A DNA stretch of 64,000 nt from Desulfoferula mesophila (GCF_037076455.1 NZ_AP028679.1:1255501-1319500), one strand, 5' to 3'. Positions 29,827 through 39,194 are shown, counted from the first letter of the stretch. Notes: generated from the letters alone by a model not told the origin. Numbers and translations: made by a program.

Positions 29827-30144
29827 ATGCCGACCGTGAGCTTTAAGGGCAAAGATTTTGAAGTGGACGAGGACGGCTTCCTGCAAGATCCCGAGACTTG
29901 GGACGTTGACTTCGCTCACTACGTGAAGGAGCAAGAGGGCATCTCCGAGTTGACCGACGAACACTGGAAGGTTATCCACTACCTCCAGGACTACTACAAG
30001 AAGAACGGCATCGCCCCCATGGTCCGGATCATGACCAAGGTCACCGGCTACAAGCTGAAGCAGATCTACGAGCTGTTCCCCAGCGGCCCCGGCAAGGGCG
30101 CCTGCAAGATGGCCGGTTTGGCCAAGCCCACCGGCTGCGTCTAG
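29827..30144 (+). CDS. dsrC: Sulfur carrier protein DsrC
   Basis: 105 residues. The C-terminal arm has the two essential cysteines, Cys93 and Cys104, ten residues apart (GACKMAGLAKPTGCV), the mark of a true DsrC rather than TusE. DsrC is the substrate of dissimilatory sulfite reductase; it leaves as a trisulfide reduced through DsrMKJOP. It is a single-gene transcript with its own strong ribosome site (AAGGAGGAAAC) and a terminator, as expected for a very highly expressed protein. DsrAB is not in the window. The YcaO-TPR gene follows directly. Confidence 0.97.
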   Translation: MPTVSFKGKDFEVDEDGFLQDPETWDVDFAHYVKEQEGISELTDEHWKVIHYLQDYYKKNGIAPMVRIMTKVTGYKLKQIYELFPSGPGKGACKMAGLAKPTGCV

Positions 30145-30166
30145 TACTCAGCGGCCCGATTCATAC

Positions 30167-30202
30167 GGTGTCCCGCCGAGCTTTCGGCGGGCACCGTCTT
30201 TT
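30167..30202 (+). terminator. Rho-independent terminator of dsrC
   Basis: Stem GGTG-T-CCCGCCGA with TCGGCGGGCACC, one bulged T, short loop, then GTCTTTTA. It starts 23 bases behind the dsrC stop codon. Confidence 0.85.
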
Positions 30203-30268
30203 AGGGCTACACCTGTACAATATTTCGGCTATACGTTTCAAGGTATAGGCATTCGGAGCAAATGGGAC

Positions 30269-32008
30269 ATGGGCGAGAACGCATCGCGCCTGAAGCTTGA
30301 GGCGGCCCCCAAGGCATACGAGGGCGAACAGGACAAGGCCAGGGCCCCGGAAGAGACCGTGGCCTGGGTGCGCGAGCGTTTCGCGTCCATGGGCCACGAC
30401 GTTTTGCGCCAGGTGATGCGCATCGACACGGGACGTCTGGGCATCCCCGTGTACATCAGCATCTGCGGCGACGAGGCCAAGGGGGTGATCGGCACCCAAA
30501 AGCAGATGGGCAAGGGCGCCGCTCCGGCCCAGGCCGAGGCCAGCGCCCTCATGGAGTTGGCCGAGCGCTTCTCCTTTTTCAGCTTCATCAAAAGCGATGG
30601 CTTCCCCTGGCTCACCGCCCCCGAGGCCGGCCCCCAGGCCATGGATTTCGCCCAAGCGGCCAAGGCGGTGCACCATCCCCCCGAGGACCTGGCGCGGGCC
30701 AAGGCGGTCTTTGACCTGCTGCCCCAGAGGTGGGCCTGGGCCCGCAACCTGGGCGCGGGGCGCGACGAGCGCCTGCCCCTGAGCTGGTTCTACGCCATCA
30801 ACGAGTACAACGGCCCGGCGGCGGGCAACTGCCTGGAAGAGGCGGTGTTGCAGAGCCTGTGCGAAGTGGTGGAGCGCCACGTTTCGGCGGTGGTCACCCT
30901 GGAAAAGCGGCCCACCCCGGCCATCGACCCGGACAGTGTGACCGATCCCGTGGCCGCCGGGCTCATCGCCAAGTTCATGGGGGCGGGCATCAAGGTCTAT
31001 CTCAAGGACTTCACCTGCGACATGGGCATCCCCTCGGTGGCGGCCCTGTGCTACGACCCCAGCACCTTCCCCGCCTCCAGCGAGATCGTCTACGCGGCGG
31101 GCACCGCCACCAGCCCGGCCATGGCCTTGGTGCGCGCCCTCACCGAGGTGGCCCAACTGGCGGGCGAGTTCAACACCCACACCTCCTACAAGGTCAGCGC
31201 CCTGCCCAAGTTCGCCCAGCTGGAGGACGCCAGCTACGTTACCGAGGCGGCGGGCACGGTGGCCCTGGACTCTCTGCCCAACCTGAGCGCCCCGGACTTC
31301 CGCGACGAGGTGATGAACTGCGTGGGCGCCCTGGAGGATCGCGGCTATTCGGTGTATTGCCTCAACGCGACCCACCCGGAGCTGCAAGTGCCCGCGGTTT
31401 ATACCATTGTGCCCGGAGCCCACTTCGCCTACCGCACCACCGGCACCGACGTGGTGTTCCACGCGGCCAAGGCGGCCAGCCAGCTTCCAGACCCCCTGCA
31501 GGCCCTGGCGGTGTTAAACCAAATGCTCGAAGAGGCCGGGCAGACCTATTACCTGGAGTTTTTCCGGGGCCTGGCCTTGATGGCCCTGGAGCGGCCCGGC
31601 GAGGCCCTGGCCTCCTTGGACGCGGCCCTGGGCCTGAACCCGCCATCCAGCGACGAGGCCTCCATCCACACCCACCGGGGCGCGGCCCTCAAGGATCTGG
31701 GGCGCTACGACGAGGCCAAAACGGCCCTGGGCCGGGCGGCCTCCTTCCGCGACCCCCACTCGGAAGTGTTCAATCTGCTTGGCTTTTGCCACTACATGCT
31801 CAAGGAGCACGAGATGGCCATCGAGGCCTTTGGCCGGGCTATAGAGCTGGAGCCGGGCCTGGCCATCAACTACGCCAACATCGGCAGCAACTTGAGGGAG
31901 CTGGGTCAGTTCAAGGAGGCCTGCCAGATGTACGAGCACGCCTTGGAGCTGGACCCCGGCCTGGGGTTTGCCCGGGATAATCTGGAAAAGTTAAGGCAAA
32001 AGCTTTAA
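30269..32008 (+). CDS. YcaO-domain protein with C-terminal TPR repeats
   Basis: 579 residues. All three ATP/Mg-binding regions of YcaO are kept: SALMELAERF (residues 93-101), NCLEEAVLQSLCEVVER (187-203) and GTATSPAMALVRALTEV (278-295). Residues about 420-579 form TPR units (EASIHTHRGAALKDLGRYDE, MAIEAFGRAIELEPGL, ACQMYEHALELDPGL). YcaO enzymes phosphorylate peptide-backbone amides to make azolines or thioamides; E. coli YcaO supports RimO-dependent methylthiolation of ribosomal protein S12. No precursor peptide or TfuA partner is seen. The gene is 124 bases behind dsrC on the same strand, which suggests a link to sulfur metabolism. The target is unknown. Confidence 0.88.
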   Translation: MGENASRLKLEAAPKAYEGEQDKARAPEETVAWVRERFASMGHDVLRQVMRIDTGRLGIPVYISICGDEAKGVIGTQKQMGKGAAPAQAEASALMELAERFSFFSFIKSDGFPWLTAPEAGPQAMDFAQAAKAVHHPPEDLARAKAVFDLLPQRWAWARNLGAGRDERLPLSWFYAINEYNGPAAGNCLEEAVLQSLCEVVERHVSAVVTLEKRPTPAIDPDSVTDPVAAGLIAKFMGAGIKVYLKDFTCDMGIPSVAALCYDPSTFPASSEIVYAAGTATSPAMALVRALTEVAQLAGEFNTHTSYKVSALPKFAQLEDASYVTEAAGTVALDSLPNLSAPDFRDEVMNCVGALEDRGYSVYCLNATHPELQVPAVYTIVPGAHFAYRTTGTDVVFHAAKAASQLPDPLQALAVLNQMLEEAGQTYYLEFFRGLALMALERPGEALASLDAALGLNPPSSDEASIHTHRGAALKDLGRYDEAKTALGRAASFRDPHSEVFNLLGFCHYMLKEHEMAIEAFGRAIELEPGLAINYANIGSNLRELGQFKEACQMYEHALELDPGLGFARDNLEKLRQKL

Positions 32009-32127
32009 GCCTAGTCAAGCCGTGGAAAAGCCCCGCCGGGCGGTTAGCTCGCGCCAGCGGCCGGCCCCTTGCCGGGGGCGGCCCAATATGGCTAAAATTT
32101 AGAGGCTGTCATGATCTGGGGGGATCG

Positions 32128-33309
32128 ATGAGGCGAAAAACCAAAAATGCTTGGTTGCTTTTGGCCATGCTGTGCTTGGTGGCGCTCCCGCGTGCCAGCG
32201 CCGGCATGAGCAGTTTTGAGTTTTGGGACCAAAAATGCGCCGAGCCGCAGATCAGGGAAACGGTCGGATGCCTGGTGCATCGGGCGCAATCGTTGGTTTT
32301 CACGCCTCCCGCTGACCAAGAAAAAATCCAACAGGCGGTCATCCTTTATAAAAAGGCCCTTGCCCAGGACTCATGGAACGTTTCCGCCGCGAGCGGTCTG
32401 GTTACCGCCTATTTGCGCCTAAAGGACTACCCCGGCGCCTTAAGGGTCTTGAATTGCACTATTTTCCGGCAGCCGTGGTTCTTGGAAATGCGCCTTTTTC
32501 GCTGCCAACTCTTGGAGGGAATGGGCTTGCCCCTGGAGGAGGCCAAGCGCTGCTTCGCGGACGTGGCCAGGCGCTACCGGGAAAACGAGCGCTTTGACGC
32601 GGATTATGTGCTGGCCGCCCTGCTGGCGGATAGCCCCGAGGGCGCGGAGGTCAAGCGAGAGTTCCATGAACGAGCCAAGCCCGGGACGCCGGAAGAATAT
32701 TTATGGCAGAGCGTGTTCAAAGATTTTGACCGGGATGATTACCTGAAAAAGACGAAGTTGGTGGAAGAGGGTTACCGGGCGTCGCCTCTTAACCAAGAAA
32801 TTACCCTGGCCGACTGCGTGGGGGTTATGCCGGGGGCGACGCGGGGCCATGCCGCGAGCCCCTCTGAGCGAGCCGCGGCGCAACGAAAAGAGGCCGAATA
32901 CCACACCAAGGTCAGAAGGCAGCAGGCGGTGAGCCAGGCCCAGTCCTACCTGGCGCAAAAGGACTATGGCGCGGCGCTGGAGATTATCGAGGCCGAACCG
33001 GCCACGGAGTCGGCGGGCGATCATTTGCAACTGCTGGGGTGCCTGTTGCGGGAAAAAACCGGCCGCCCGCCGGAAGAGTACCAGGCCTGTTACCGTCAAT
33101 ACCTGGCGGCCCTGGAGCGAGGCGATTTTTACGTCACCAACCCCAACTATGTCAGGGTGGGGATACTGGCCTACTGGCCCGACAAAAAAAGCATCCGGGA
33201 AAAGGTGCTGGCCAACTTCATGCCCGGCACCCAAGACCAAAAGAACTGGGAACAATACCTGGACGTTTTACGCAGACAAGACGTGTTTGAGGTGATGTTC
33301 AAGTGGTAG
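32128..33309 (+). CDS. Exported TPR-like protein of unknown function
   Basis: 393 residues. Residues 1-25 are a Sec signal peptide ending in ASA before GMSS. The rest is helical with TPR-like stretches (KIQQAVILYKKALAQDSWNV, YPGALRVLNCTI, DYGAALEIIEAEP) and scattered cysteines (six in the mature part). No family recognised. Base composition and codon use are less GC-biased than its neighbours, with many TTT, AAA and GAA codons, a possible sign of later acquisition. It is flanked by small gene-free gaps and has no obvious partner. Confidence 0.65.
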   Translation: MRRKTKNAWLLLAMLCLVALPRASAGMSSFEFWDQKCAEPQIRETVGCLVHRAQSLVFTPPADQEKIQQAVILYKKALAQDSWNVSAASGLVTAYLRLKDYPGALRVLNCTIFRQPWFLEMRLFRCQLLEGMGLPLEEAKRCFADVARRYRENERFDADYVLAALLADSPEGAEVKREFHERAKPGTPEEYLWQSVFKDFDRDDYLKKTKLVEEGYRASPLNQEITLADCVGVMPGATRGHAASPSERAAAQRKEAEYHTKVRRQQAVSQAQSYLAQKDYGAALEIIEAEPATESAGDHLQLLGCLLREKTGRPPEEYQACYRQYLAALERGDFYVTNPNYVRVGILAYWPDKKSIREKVLANFMPGTQDQKNWEQYLDVLRRQDVFEVMFKW

Positions 33310-33368
33310 GGGCGCGCTGACCGCGCCGGCCCGCCGGGGTATTCGCGCAGGCTCTTGCCGCCCCCCGT

Positions 33369-33707
33369 CTAATCCCCCACCGGCTTGCGGCGCAGGGATT
33401 TGATCTGACCCCGCTGCTTTTTGGCTTCCAGGCGGCGGCGTTTGGCGGCCCGGGAGGGCTTGGTGGGCCGCCGGGGCTTGGGCGGGGGCTTGGCCTTTTC
33501 GGCCAAGGCATGGGCCAAGCGCTCCAGAGCCACCTCCCGGTTCTGGTGCTGGGAGCGGCGCTCGGTGGCGCTCACGGTGATGCCGCTGGGCAGGTGGGTC
33601 AGGCGCACCCCGGTTTCGGTCTTGTTGCGGTGTTGGCCGCCCGGCCCGGAGGCCCGAAAAAACTCCCAGAGCAGGTCTTTTTCTTCTATTTCCGGCGGCA
33701 GGTCCAC
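33369..33707 (-). CDS. GGQ-domain release-factor-like protein
   Basis: 112 residues, GTG start four bases behind the folE2 stop. The GGQ loop (ASGPGGQHRNKTETGV) that triggers peptidyl-tRNA hydrolysis is intact, and the basic C-terminal tail (PRRPTKPSRAAKRRRLEAKK) suits insertion in the ribosomal mRNA channel. This fits a ribosome-rescue hydrolase of the ArfB/C12orf65 type. It is too small to be a normal RF1 or RF2. Likely co-transcribed with folE2. Confidence 0.83.
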   Translation of the reverse strand: MDLPPEIEEKDLLWEFFRASGPGGQHRNKTETGVRLTHLPSGITVSATERRSQHQNREVALERLAHALAEKAKPPPKPRRPTKPSRAAKRRRLEAKKQRGQIKSLRRKPVGD

Positions 33708-33710
33708 GGG

Positions 33711-34496
33711 CTAGGCCCTGGGGGCCCGCTTGTCGCACTCGATATAGGCGTAGGCCGAGTGGTTGTGGATGGACTCGAAGTTCTCGCTGTCCACGGTGAA
33801 CCAGACGATGTTGCGGTCGTCGCTGAGCTTGCTGGCCACCTCGCGCACCACGTCCTCCACGAACATGGGGTTGTCGTAGGCGTGCTCGGTGACGAATTTT
33901 TCGTCGTCGCGCTTGAGCAGGGAAAACACCTCGCTGGAGGCGCTGCTTTCCACCATGTGGATGAGGTCCTCGATCCAGATGAAGCGCTTGAACCTCACGG
34001 CCAGGCGCACGATGCCCCGCTGGTTGTGGGCCCCGGTGACGCTTATCTCCTTGGAGCAGGGGCACAGGGTGGTCACCGGCACCGCGATCTCCACCACCAG
34101 ATCCATGCCCGCGCCGTTGAGGCTACCCCGAAAGGCCACGCCGTATTCCATGAGCCCCTGGGCCTGGCTCACCGGGGCGGCCTTTTCCAGGAAATAGGGG
34201 AACTCCACCTCGATGTGGGCGCTCTCGGCGTCCAGGCGGTGCTTCATCTCCTCCAGGATGTCGGGGATGTTCTTGATGTTGATGCTGCCGCTGTACTCGC
34301 TGAGTAGCTCGATGAAGCGGCTCATGTGGGTGCCCTTGTACTGGTGGGGCAGGTTCACGTACATGTTGATGGAGGCCACGGTCTGCTGGCTGCCGTTGGC
34401 CCGGTCCAACACGGTGATGGGGTAACGGATATTCTTCACCCCCACCTTGTCGATGGCGATGTTGCGGTGGTCGGGCTGGTTTTGTACGTCGAGCAT
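33711..34496 (-). CDS. folE2: GTP cyclohydrolase FolE2 (type IB)
   Basis: 261 residues. The signature PVTTLCPCSKEIS (metal-binding Cys) and GAHNQRG identify FolE2, the zinc-independent alternative to FolE. It makes 7,8-dihydroneopterin triphosphate for tetrahydrofolate. Folate supply is relevant because the organism appears to use the folate-dependent Wood-Ljungdahl pathway encoded further right. Confidence 0.94.
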   Translation of the reverse strand: MLDVQNQPDHRNIAIDKVGVKNIRYPITVLDRANGSQQTVASINMYVNLPHQYKGTHMSRFIELLSEYSGSINIKNIPDILEEMKHRLDAESAHIEVEFPYFLEKAAPVSQAQGLMEYGVAFRGSLNGAGMDLVVEIAVPVTTLCPCSKEISVTGAHNQRGIVRLAVRFKRFIWIEDLIHMVESSASSEVFSLLKRDDEKFVTEHAYDNPMFVEDVVREVASKLSDDRNIVWFTVDSENFESIHNHSAYAYIECDKRAPRA

Positions 34497-34659
34497 GATA
34501 ACTTGGCTGCTTTTACCATGGCCGCGCCCGGGGCGGGCCGGGGGCGTTGCTTGGGTCGTCCCCTGCCGCGGAGCGGCGTGAGTTTGGTTGTGGTTGCTAC
34601 TCTTTATATGCCGGATTATTTACCACGGCGCTAACAATTTCGACATACCGTTCAACAAT

Positions 34660-34700
34660 AATTGGGGGCGCACCGCCCAGTCGGCGATGCGCCCCCAATT
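34660..34700 (-). terminator. Hairpin terminator of the nfnA-nfnB pair
   Basis: Perfect 13-base arms (AATTGGGGGCGCA and complement, 34660-34672 and 34688-34700), 15-base loop, ATTATTGTTG after it on the minus strand. It lies 24 bases behind the nfnB stop codon. The U tract is weak. Confidence 0.75.
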
Positions 34701-34724
34701 ACTTCGGTTCGGCTCGCCCGGGGC

Positions 34725-36134
34725 CTACCAGCCCCAGGTCAGGTACTCGTGCATGCTGTTGGCGGCCAGGCGGCCCGCCCCGGCGGCCTTGATGACCGTG
34801 GCCGCGCCGGTGACGATGTCGCCGCCGGCCCACACGCCGGGCTTCTTGGTCTTGCCCGCCTCGTCGGCCTCGATGTAGCCCCACTTGTTCACGGCCAGGC
34901 CGGGGGTGGTCCGGGTGATCAGGGGGTTGGCCCCGGAGCCGATGGCGATGATGGCCAGGTCGCATTCCAGGGTCTTGGTGGAGCCGGGGATGGGCTCGGG
35001 GCGGCGGCGGCCGCTTTCATCGGGCTCGCCCAGCTTCATCTCTTGCAACTCCACCGCCTTGAGGCGGTTGTCCTCGTCGCCGATGAAGCGGATGGGGTTG
35101 TGCAACACGAAGAACTGGATGCCCTCGTCCTTGGCGTGGTGGATCTCCTCGCCGCGGGCGGGCAGCTCCTGCTCGGAGCGGCGGTACACGCATTTCACGT
35201 CGTCGCAGCCCATGCGCATGGCGGTGCGCAGGCTGTCCATGGCCACGTTGCCGCCGCCAAAGACACACACGTGCTCGCCGCCCACCAGGGGGGTGTCGTA
35301 CTCGGGGAAGAGATAGCCCTTCATCAGGTTGGCCCGGGTCAGGTATTCGTTGGCGCTGTAGACCCCGATGAGGTTCTCGCCGGGTACGCCCACGAAGCGC
35401 GGCAGGCCGGCGCCCACGCCCAGGTACACGGCGTCAAAGCCTTCCTCGGTCAAGAGCTCGTCCACGGTGATGGTGGAGCCCACCACCATGTTGCACTCCA
35501 CCTTGACCCCCAGGCGCTCCAGGAAGTTGACCTCCGCGGCCACGATCTCCTTGGGCAGGCGGAACTCGGGAATGCCGTAGACCAACACGCCGCCGGCCTT
35601 GTGGAAGGCCTCGAACACGGTGACCTCGTGACCCTTGCGGATCAGGTCGCCGGCCACGGTCAGGCTGCCGGGGCCCGAACCCACCACCGCCACCTTCTTG
35701 CCGGTGGGGGCGTCCTTGGGGGGCATGGGCAGGTCCTTTTCGGCCCGGGCCCAGTCGGCGGCGAAGCGCTCCAGGTTGCCGATGGCCACGGGCTTGTCCT
35801 TCTTGCCCACGATGCACATGCCCTCGCACTGGTTCTCCTGGGGGCACACCCGGCCGCAGACGGCGGGCAGGGAGTTCTTCTGCCACAGCTGCATGATGGC
35901 CCCGGCGTAGTTGCCCTGGGCGATCTCGGCGATGAACTGGGGGATGTCCACGTTAACCGGGCAACCCTCCTTGCAGGAGGGCTTTTTGCACTGCAAACAG
36001 CGCTGAGCCTCGGCCTGGGCCATCTCGGCGGTGTAGCCCATGGGAACTTCTTCAAAATTGCGTCGCCGCACCTCGGGCTTCTGTTCGGGCATCGGGGTGC
36101 GCGGAGCTTTTTCCTTTTTCGCTTTTTCGGCCAT
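34725..36134 (-). CDS. nfnB: NADH-dependent ferredoxin:NADP+ oxidoreductase, large subunit (NfnB)
   Basis: 469 residues from ATG 36134 (GGAG upstream). N-terminal Cys-rich Fe-S domain (CLQCKKPSCKEGCPVN, CGRVCPQENQCEGMC), then two dinucleotide folds (VAVVGSGPGSLTVAGDLIRKG and HVCVFGGGNVAMDSLR), the build of GltD/NfnB. Next to NfnA it is the flavin-bifurcating subunit that couples NADPH oxidation to NAD and ferredoxin reduction, or the reverse. An old name is glutamate synthase (NADPH) homotetrameric; no GOGAT large subunit is present here. It starts 13 bases after the nfnA stop. Confidence 0.9.
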   Translation of the reverse strand: MAEKAKKEKAPRTPMPEQKPEVRRRNFEEVPMGYTAEMAQAEAQRCLQCKKPSCKEGCPVNVDIPQFIAEIAQGNYAGAIMQLWQKNSLPAVCGRVCPQENQCEGMCIVGKKDKPVAIGNLERFAADWARAEKDLPMPPKDAPTGKKVAVVGSGPGSLTVAGDLIRKGHEVTVFEAFHKAGGVLVYGIPEFRLPKEIVAAEVNFLERLGVKVECNMVVGSTITVDELLTEEGFDAVYLGVGAGLPRFVGVPGENLIGVYSANEYLTRANLMKGYLFPEYDTPLVGGEHVCVFGGGNVAMDSLRTAMRMGCDDVKCVYRRSEQELPARGEEIHHAKDEGIQFFVLHNPIRFIGDEDNRLKAVELQEMKLGEPDESGRRRPEPIPGSTKTLECDLAIIAIGSGANPLITRTTPGLAVNKWGYIEADEAGKTKKPGVWAGGDIVTGAATVIKAAGAGRLAANSMHEYLTWGW

Positions 36135-36147
36135 GCTCACCCTCTCC

Positions 36148-37002
36148 TTATTTGCCCTTGGTCTCGCAGGCGCATTTTTGCTCGTAACGGTCCATGGCTT
36201 GCCGCTCCTGGGGCACATAGGCGGTCAGGCGCTTGGACAGGCCTTCGAAGTCCACCTTGTGGGCGTCGAACTCCGGGCCGTCCACGCAGGCGAACTTGGT
36301 CTCGCCGCCCACCTGCACCCGGCAGCAGCCGCACATGCCCGTGCCGTCGACCATGATGGCGTTGAGGCTGACCATGGTGGGCACGCCGTACTCCTCGGTG
36401 ACCTTGGAGCAGAACTTCATCATGGGCACCGGCCCGATGCACACCGCTTCCTTGACTTCGGAGCCCAGCTTGGTGAGCTGCTCGCGCAGCACGTCGGTGA
36501 CAAAGCCGTGATGGCCGTAGGAGCCGTCGTCGGTGCACACGTAGAACTCATCGGAGGCCTTTTTCATCTTGTCCTCCATGATGAGCAGATCCTTGGTGCG
36601 CGCCCCGATGATGCTGATGACCTTGTTGCCCGCCTGGTGGAAGCCCCGGGTGATGGGGTGCAGCACGGCCACGCCGGTGCCGCCGCCCACGCAAATGACG
36701 GTGCCTTTTTTCTCGATGGGGGTGGGGGTGCCCAGGGGACCGGCGATGTCCATGATGGCGTCCATCACCTCCAGGCTCTTGAGCAGGGCGGTGGTCTTGC
36801 CCACCACCTGGTAGATGATGGTGATGGTGCCCCGGTTGGGGTCGGTGTCGGCCATGGTCAGCGGGATGCGTTCTCCGGTCTCGTTGACGCGCAGAATGAC
36901 GAACTGGCCCGGTTTGGCCTTGGCGGCGATGCGTGGAGCCTCGATCTCGTTCTCCACCACCGTGCCCTGGGCCAACACCCTCTTGGCTAGGATCTTGTAC
37001 AT
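36148..37002 (-). CDS. nfnA: NADH-dependent ferredoxin:NADP+ oxidoreductase, small subunit (NfnA)
   Basis: 284 residues of the dihydroorotate dehydrogenase electron-transfer/sulfide dehydrogenase family. FAD-binding PGQFVILRVNETGERIPLTM, NAD-binding GGGTGVAVLHPITRG, and a C-terminal [2Fe-2S] site (DGTGMCGCCRVQVG with the later FACVDGPEF). First gene of the nfnAB pair. The pair balances NADH, NADPH and ferredoxin, which suits the neighbouring C1 genes. Confidence 0.92.
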   Translation of the reverse strand: MYKILAKRVLAQGTVVENEIEAPRIAAKAKPGQFVILRVNETGERIPLTMADTDPNRGTITIIYQVVGKTTALLKSLEVMDAIMDIAGPLGTPTPIEKKGTVICVGGGTGVAVLHPITRGFHQAGNKVISIIGARTKDLLIMEDKMKKASDEFYVCTDDGSYGHHGFVTDVLREQLTKLGSEVKEAVCIGPVPMMKFCSKVTEEYGVPTMVSLNAIMVDGTGMCGCCRVQVGGETKFACVDGPEFDAHKVDFEGLSKRLTAYVPQERQAMDRYEQKCACETKGK

Positions 37003-37096
37003 GGACTCTCCTCGACGTTTCGTAATATGAGACCCGCTGAACTCCGGGGCGGCGCCCCAAGGAGGCAGGTGCTAAAGCGGGAACCCCGGCAGCTAT

Positions 37097-37125
37097 AATA
37101 TAGCCTTCATTACCACCGGGGTTAA
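37097..37125 (-). promoter_or_regulatory. Promoter of nfnA-nfnB
   Basis: On the minus strand: TTAACC (37120-37125), 17 bases, TATATT (37097-37102). The -10 region is inside an odd palindrome GCTATAATATAGC (37092-37104) that may be an operator. Confidence 0.6.
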
Positions 37126-37210
37126 CTTTAGTCAAAACAAAATCGCCCCTTGCGCATACATCGCCGGAGGACGAAACTCAGTTCGTTGGGGGACTTGTGA
37201 GTTTATTCTC

Positions 37211-37239
37211 TTGACCTGGGATATAGAACATGCTATTCG
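37211..37239 (+). promoter_or_regulatory. Candidate promoter of fhs
   Basis: TTGACC (37211-37216), 17 bases, TATTCG (37234-37239). It would give an mRNA leader of roughly 175 bases before ATG 37422. Confidence 0.42.
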
Positions 37240-37421
37240 CCGACATAGCCGTTTCAATCCGCCCAGTTGCAGGGGAGGGGGGACGGCCCTAGATCACCAA
37301 CAAGCACCTTTAGGCAAAAGGTCTTGCCGTTTGGCCCGCGCGGGCTGCCGGAAACCCCGGAGGTCGCACGGACCTTATTAAGCACTGCCGCGCTTATTTA
37401 TAGTTTAAGGAGGAAGTAACT

Positions 37422-39194
37422 ATGCCCAAGCTGCCAGATCCCAGAGAAAACGCTGATTACATAATCGCGGAGGCAGCCGAAGAGTACATGAAGCCCATCA
37501 AGGATATCGCCAGCGAGCTGGGGATAACCGATGAAGAGCTTCTGCTGCACGGTCACTACGTGGCCAAGGTGGACTTCAAAAAGCTGCTCGAGCGGCTCAA
37601 GGACAAGCCGGACGGCAAGTACATCGACGTGACCGCCATTACCCCCACCCCTCTGGGCGAGGGCAAATCCACTTCCTCCATGGGCCTGGTCGAGGGTCTG
37701 GGCCAGCGCAAGGTCAACGTGACCGCGGCCATTCGCCAGCCCTCCGGCGGCCCCACCATGAACATCAAGGGTTCGGCGGCCGGCGGCGGCTTGGCCCAGT
37801 GCATCCCCTTGACCCCCTTCAGCCTGGGTCTGACCGGCGACATCAACGCCATCATGAACTCCCACAACCTGGCCATGGTGGCTCTGAACTCCCGCATGCA
37901 GCACGAGCGCAACTACACCGACGAGCAGCTCATGCGCCTGAGCAACATGGAGCGCCTGGACATCGATCCCACCAACATCGAGATGGGCTGGATCATCGAC
38001 TTCTGCTGCCAGGGCCTCAGGAACATCGTGATGGGCCTGGGCGGCCGCACCGACGGTTTCACCATGCAGTCCAAGTTCGGCATCGCGGTGAGCTCCGAAG
38101 TCATGGCCATCCTGGCCGTGGCCAAGGACCTGGCCGACATGCGTGAGCGCATGGGCAAGATCGTGGTGGCCTACAACAAGAAGGGCGTGCCCATCACCAC
38201 CAAGGACCTGCAGGTGGACGGCGCCATGACCGCCTGGATGGTCGAGGCGCTCAACCCCAACCTGCTGCAGTCCCTGGAAGGCCAGCCGGTGTTCGTGCAC
38301 GCCGGTCCCTTCGCCAACATCGCCATCGGCCAGAGCTCCATTATCGCCGACCGCGTGGCCCTGAAGCTGGGCGACTACCACGTGACCGAGTCCGGCTTCG
38401 GCGCGGACATCGGCTTTGAGAAGTTCTGGAACCTCAAGTGCCGCTTCAGCGGCCTGAAGCCCAACTGCGCGGTGGTGGTGGCCACCATCCGGGCCCTGAA
38501 GTGCCACGGCGGCGCCCCCATCCCGGTGCCCGGCAAGCCCATGCCCGAAGAGTACAAGGGCGAGAACGTGGGCTGGGTCGAGAAGGGCTGCGAGAACCTG
38601 GTGCACCACATCAACACCGTGCGCAAGGCCGGCATCAACCCGGTGGTGTGCATCAACGCCTTCTACACCGACACCGACGCCGAGATCGCCAAGGTGCGCG
38701 AGCTGGGTGAGGCGGCCGGCGCCCGCGTGGCCCTGTCGCGCCACTGGGAGCACGGCGGCGAAGGCGCCCTGGAGTTCGCCGACGCGGTCATCGACGCCTG
38801 CAACGAGCCCAACGACTTCAAGCTGCTCTACGAGCTGGAGACCCCGCTGCGCGAGCGCATCAACCTGATCGCCAAGGAAGTCTACGGCGCCGACGGCGTG
38901 GACTACTCCGACGTGGCCCTGGGCAAGGCCAAGAAGATCGAGGCCGATCCCGAGCTGTCCAAGCTGGGCACCTGCATGGTCAAGACCCACCTGTCGCTTA
39001 GCGACAACCCGGCCCTCAAGGGCGTGCCCAAGGGCTGGCGCCTGTTCGTGCGCGACATCCTCACCTACGGCGGCGCCGGATTCGTGGTGCCCGTGGCCGG
39101 CAACATCTCCCTGATGCCCGGCACCGGCTCCAACCCCGCCTACCGTCGGGTGGACGTGGACGTCGAGTCCGGCAAGGTCAAGGGCGTGTTCTAG
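37422..39194 (+). CDS. fhs: Formate-tetrahydrofolate ligase
   Basis: 590 residues. The ATP-binding loop [15 protein letters not shown] and the folate-pocket segment [19 protein letters not shown] are intact; length is close to the usual 555-590. It joins formate to THF with ATP, or makes ATP in the reverse direction, in the methyl branch of the Wood-Ljungdahl pathway. Strong ribosome site AAGGAGGAAG. Codon use is highly biased, consistent with high expression. It is followed by its own terminator, so it is separate from the hdrA operon. Confidence 0.97.
   Translation: MPKLPDPRENADYIIAEAAEEYMKPIKDIASELGITDEELLLHGHYVAKVDFKKLLERLKDKPDGKYIDVTAITPTPLGEGKSTSSMGLVEGLGQRKVNVTAAIRQPSGGPTMNIKGSAAGGGLAQCIPLTPFSLGLTGDINAIMNSHNLAMVALNSRMQHERNYTDEQLMRLSNMERLDIDPTNIEMGWIIDFCCQGLRNIVMGLGGRTDGFTMQSKFGIAVSSEVMAILAVAKDLADMRERMGKIVVAYNKKGVPITTKDLQVDGAMTAWMVEALNPNLLQSLEGQPVFVHAGPFANIAIGQSSIIADRVALKLGDYHVTESGFGADIGFEKFWNLKCRFSGLKPNCAVVVATIRALKCHGGAPIPVPGKPMPEEYKGENVGWVEKGCENLVHHINTVRKAGINPVVCINAFYTDTDAEIAKVRELGEAAGARVALSRHWEHGGEGALEFADAVIDACNEPNDFKLLYELETPLRERINLIAKEVYGADGVDYSDVALGKAKKIEADPELSKLGTCMVKTHLSLSDNPALKGVPKGWRLFVRDILTYGGAGFVVPVAGNISLMPGTGSNPAYRRVDVDVESGKVKGVF

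Larger units (their letters stand above)
37003..37421. other. Divergent intergenic region between nfnA and fhs
   Basis: 419 bases with no gene. It holds the nfnA promoter (37097-37125), a candidate fhs promoter (37211-37239) and, at about 37310-37375, a run of small hairpins (GGCAA/TTGCC, the 12-base palindrome GCCCGCGCGGGC at about 37336-37347, AGGTC/GACCT) that would be in the fhs leader. No match to the known tetrahydrofolate riboswitch pattern was seen. Confidence 0.55.

Noticed and set aside
34725-37002. Glutamate synthase or sulfide dehydrogenase as the role of the nfnAB pair
   Set aside because: No GOGAT large subunit is present, and the two-subunit build with a [2Fe-2S] small subunit fits NfnAB; the older names come from the same domain families.
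37141-37421. Tetrahydrofolate riboswitch before fhs
   Set aside because: The conserved THF-binding core could not be found; only small unrelated hairpins are present.
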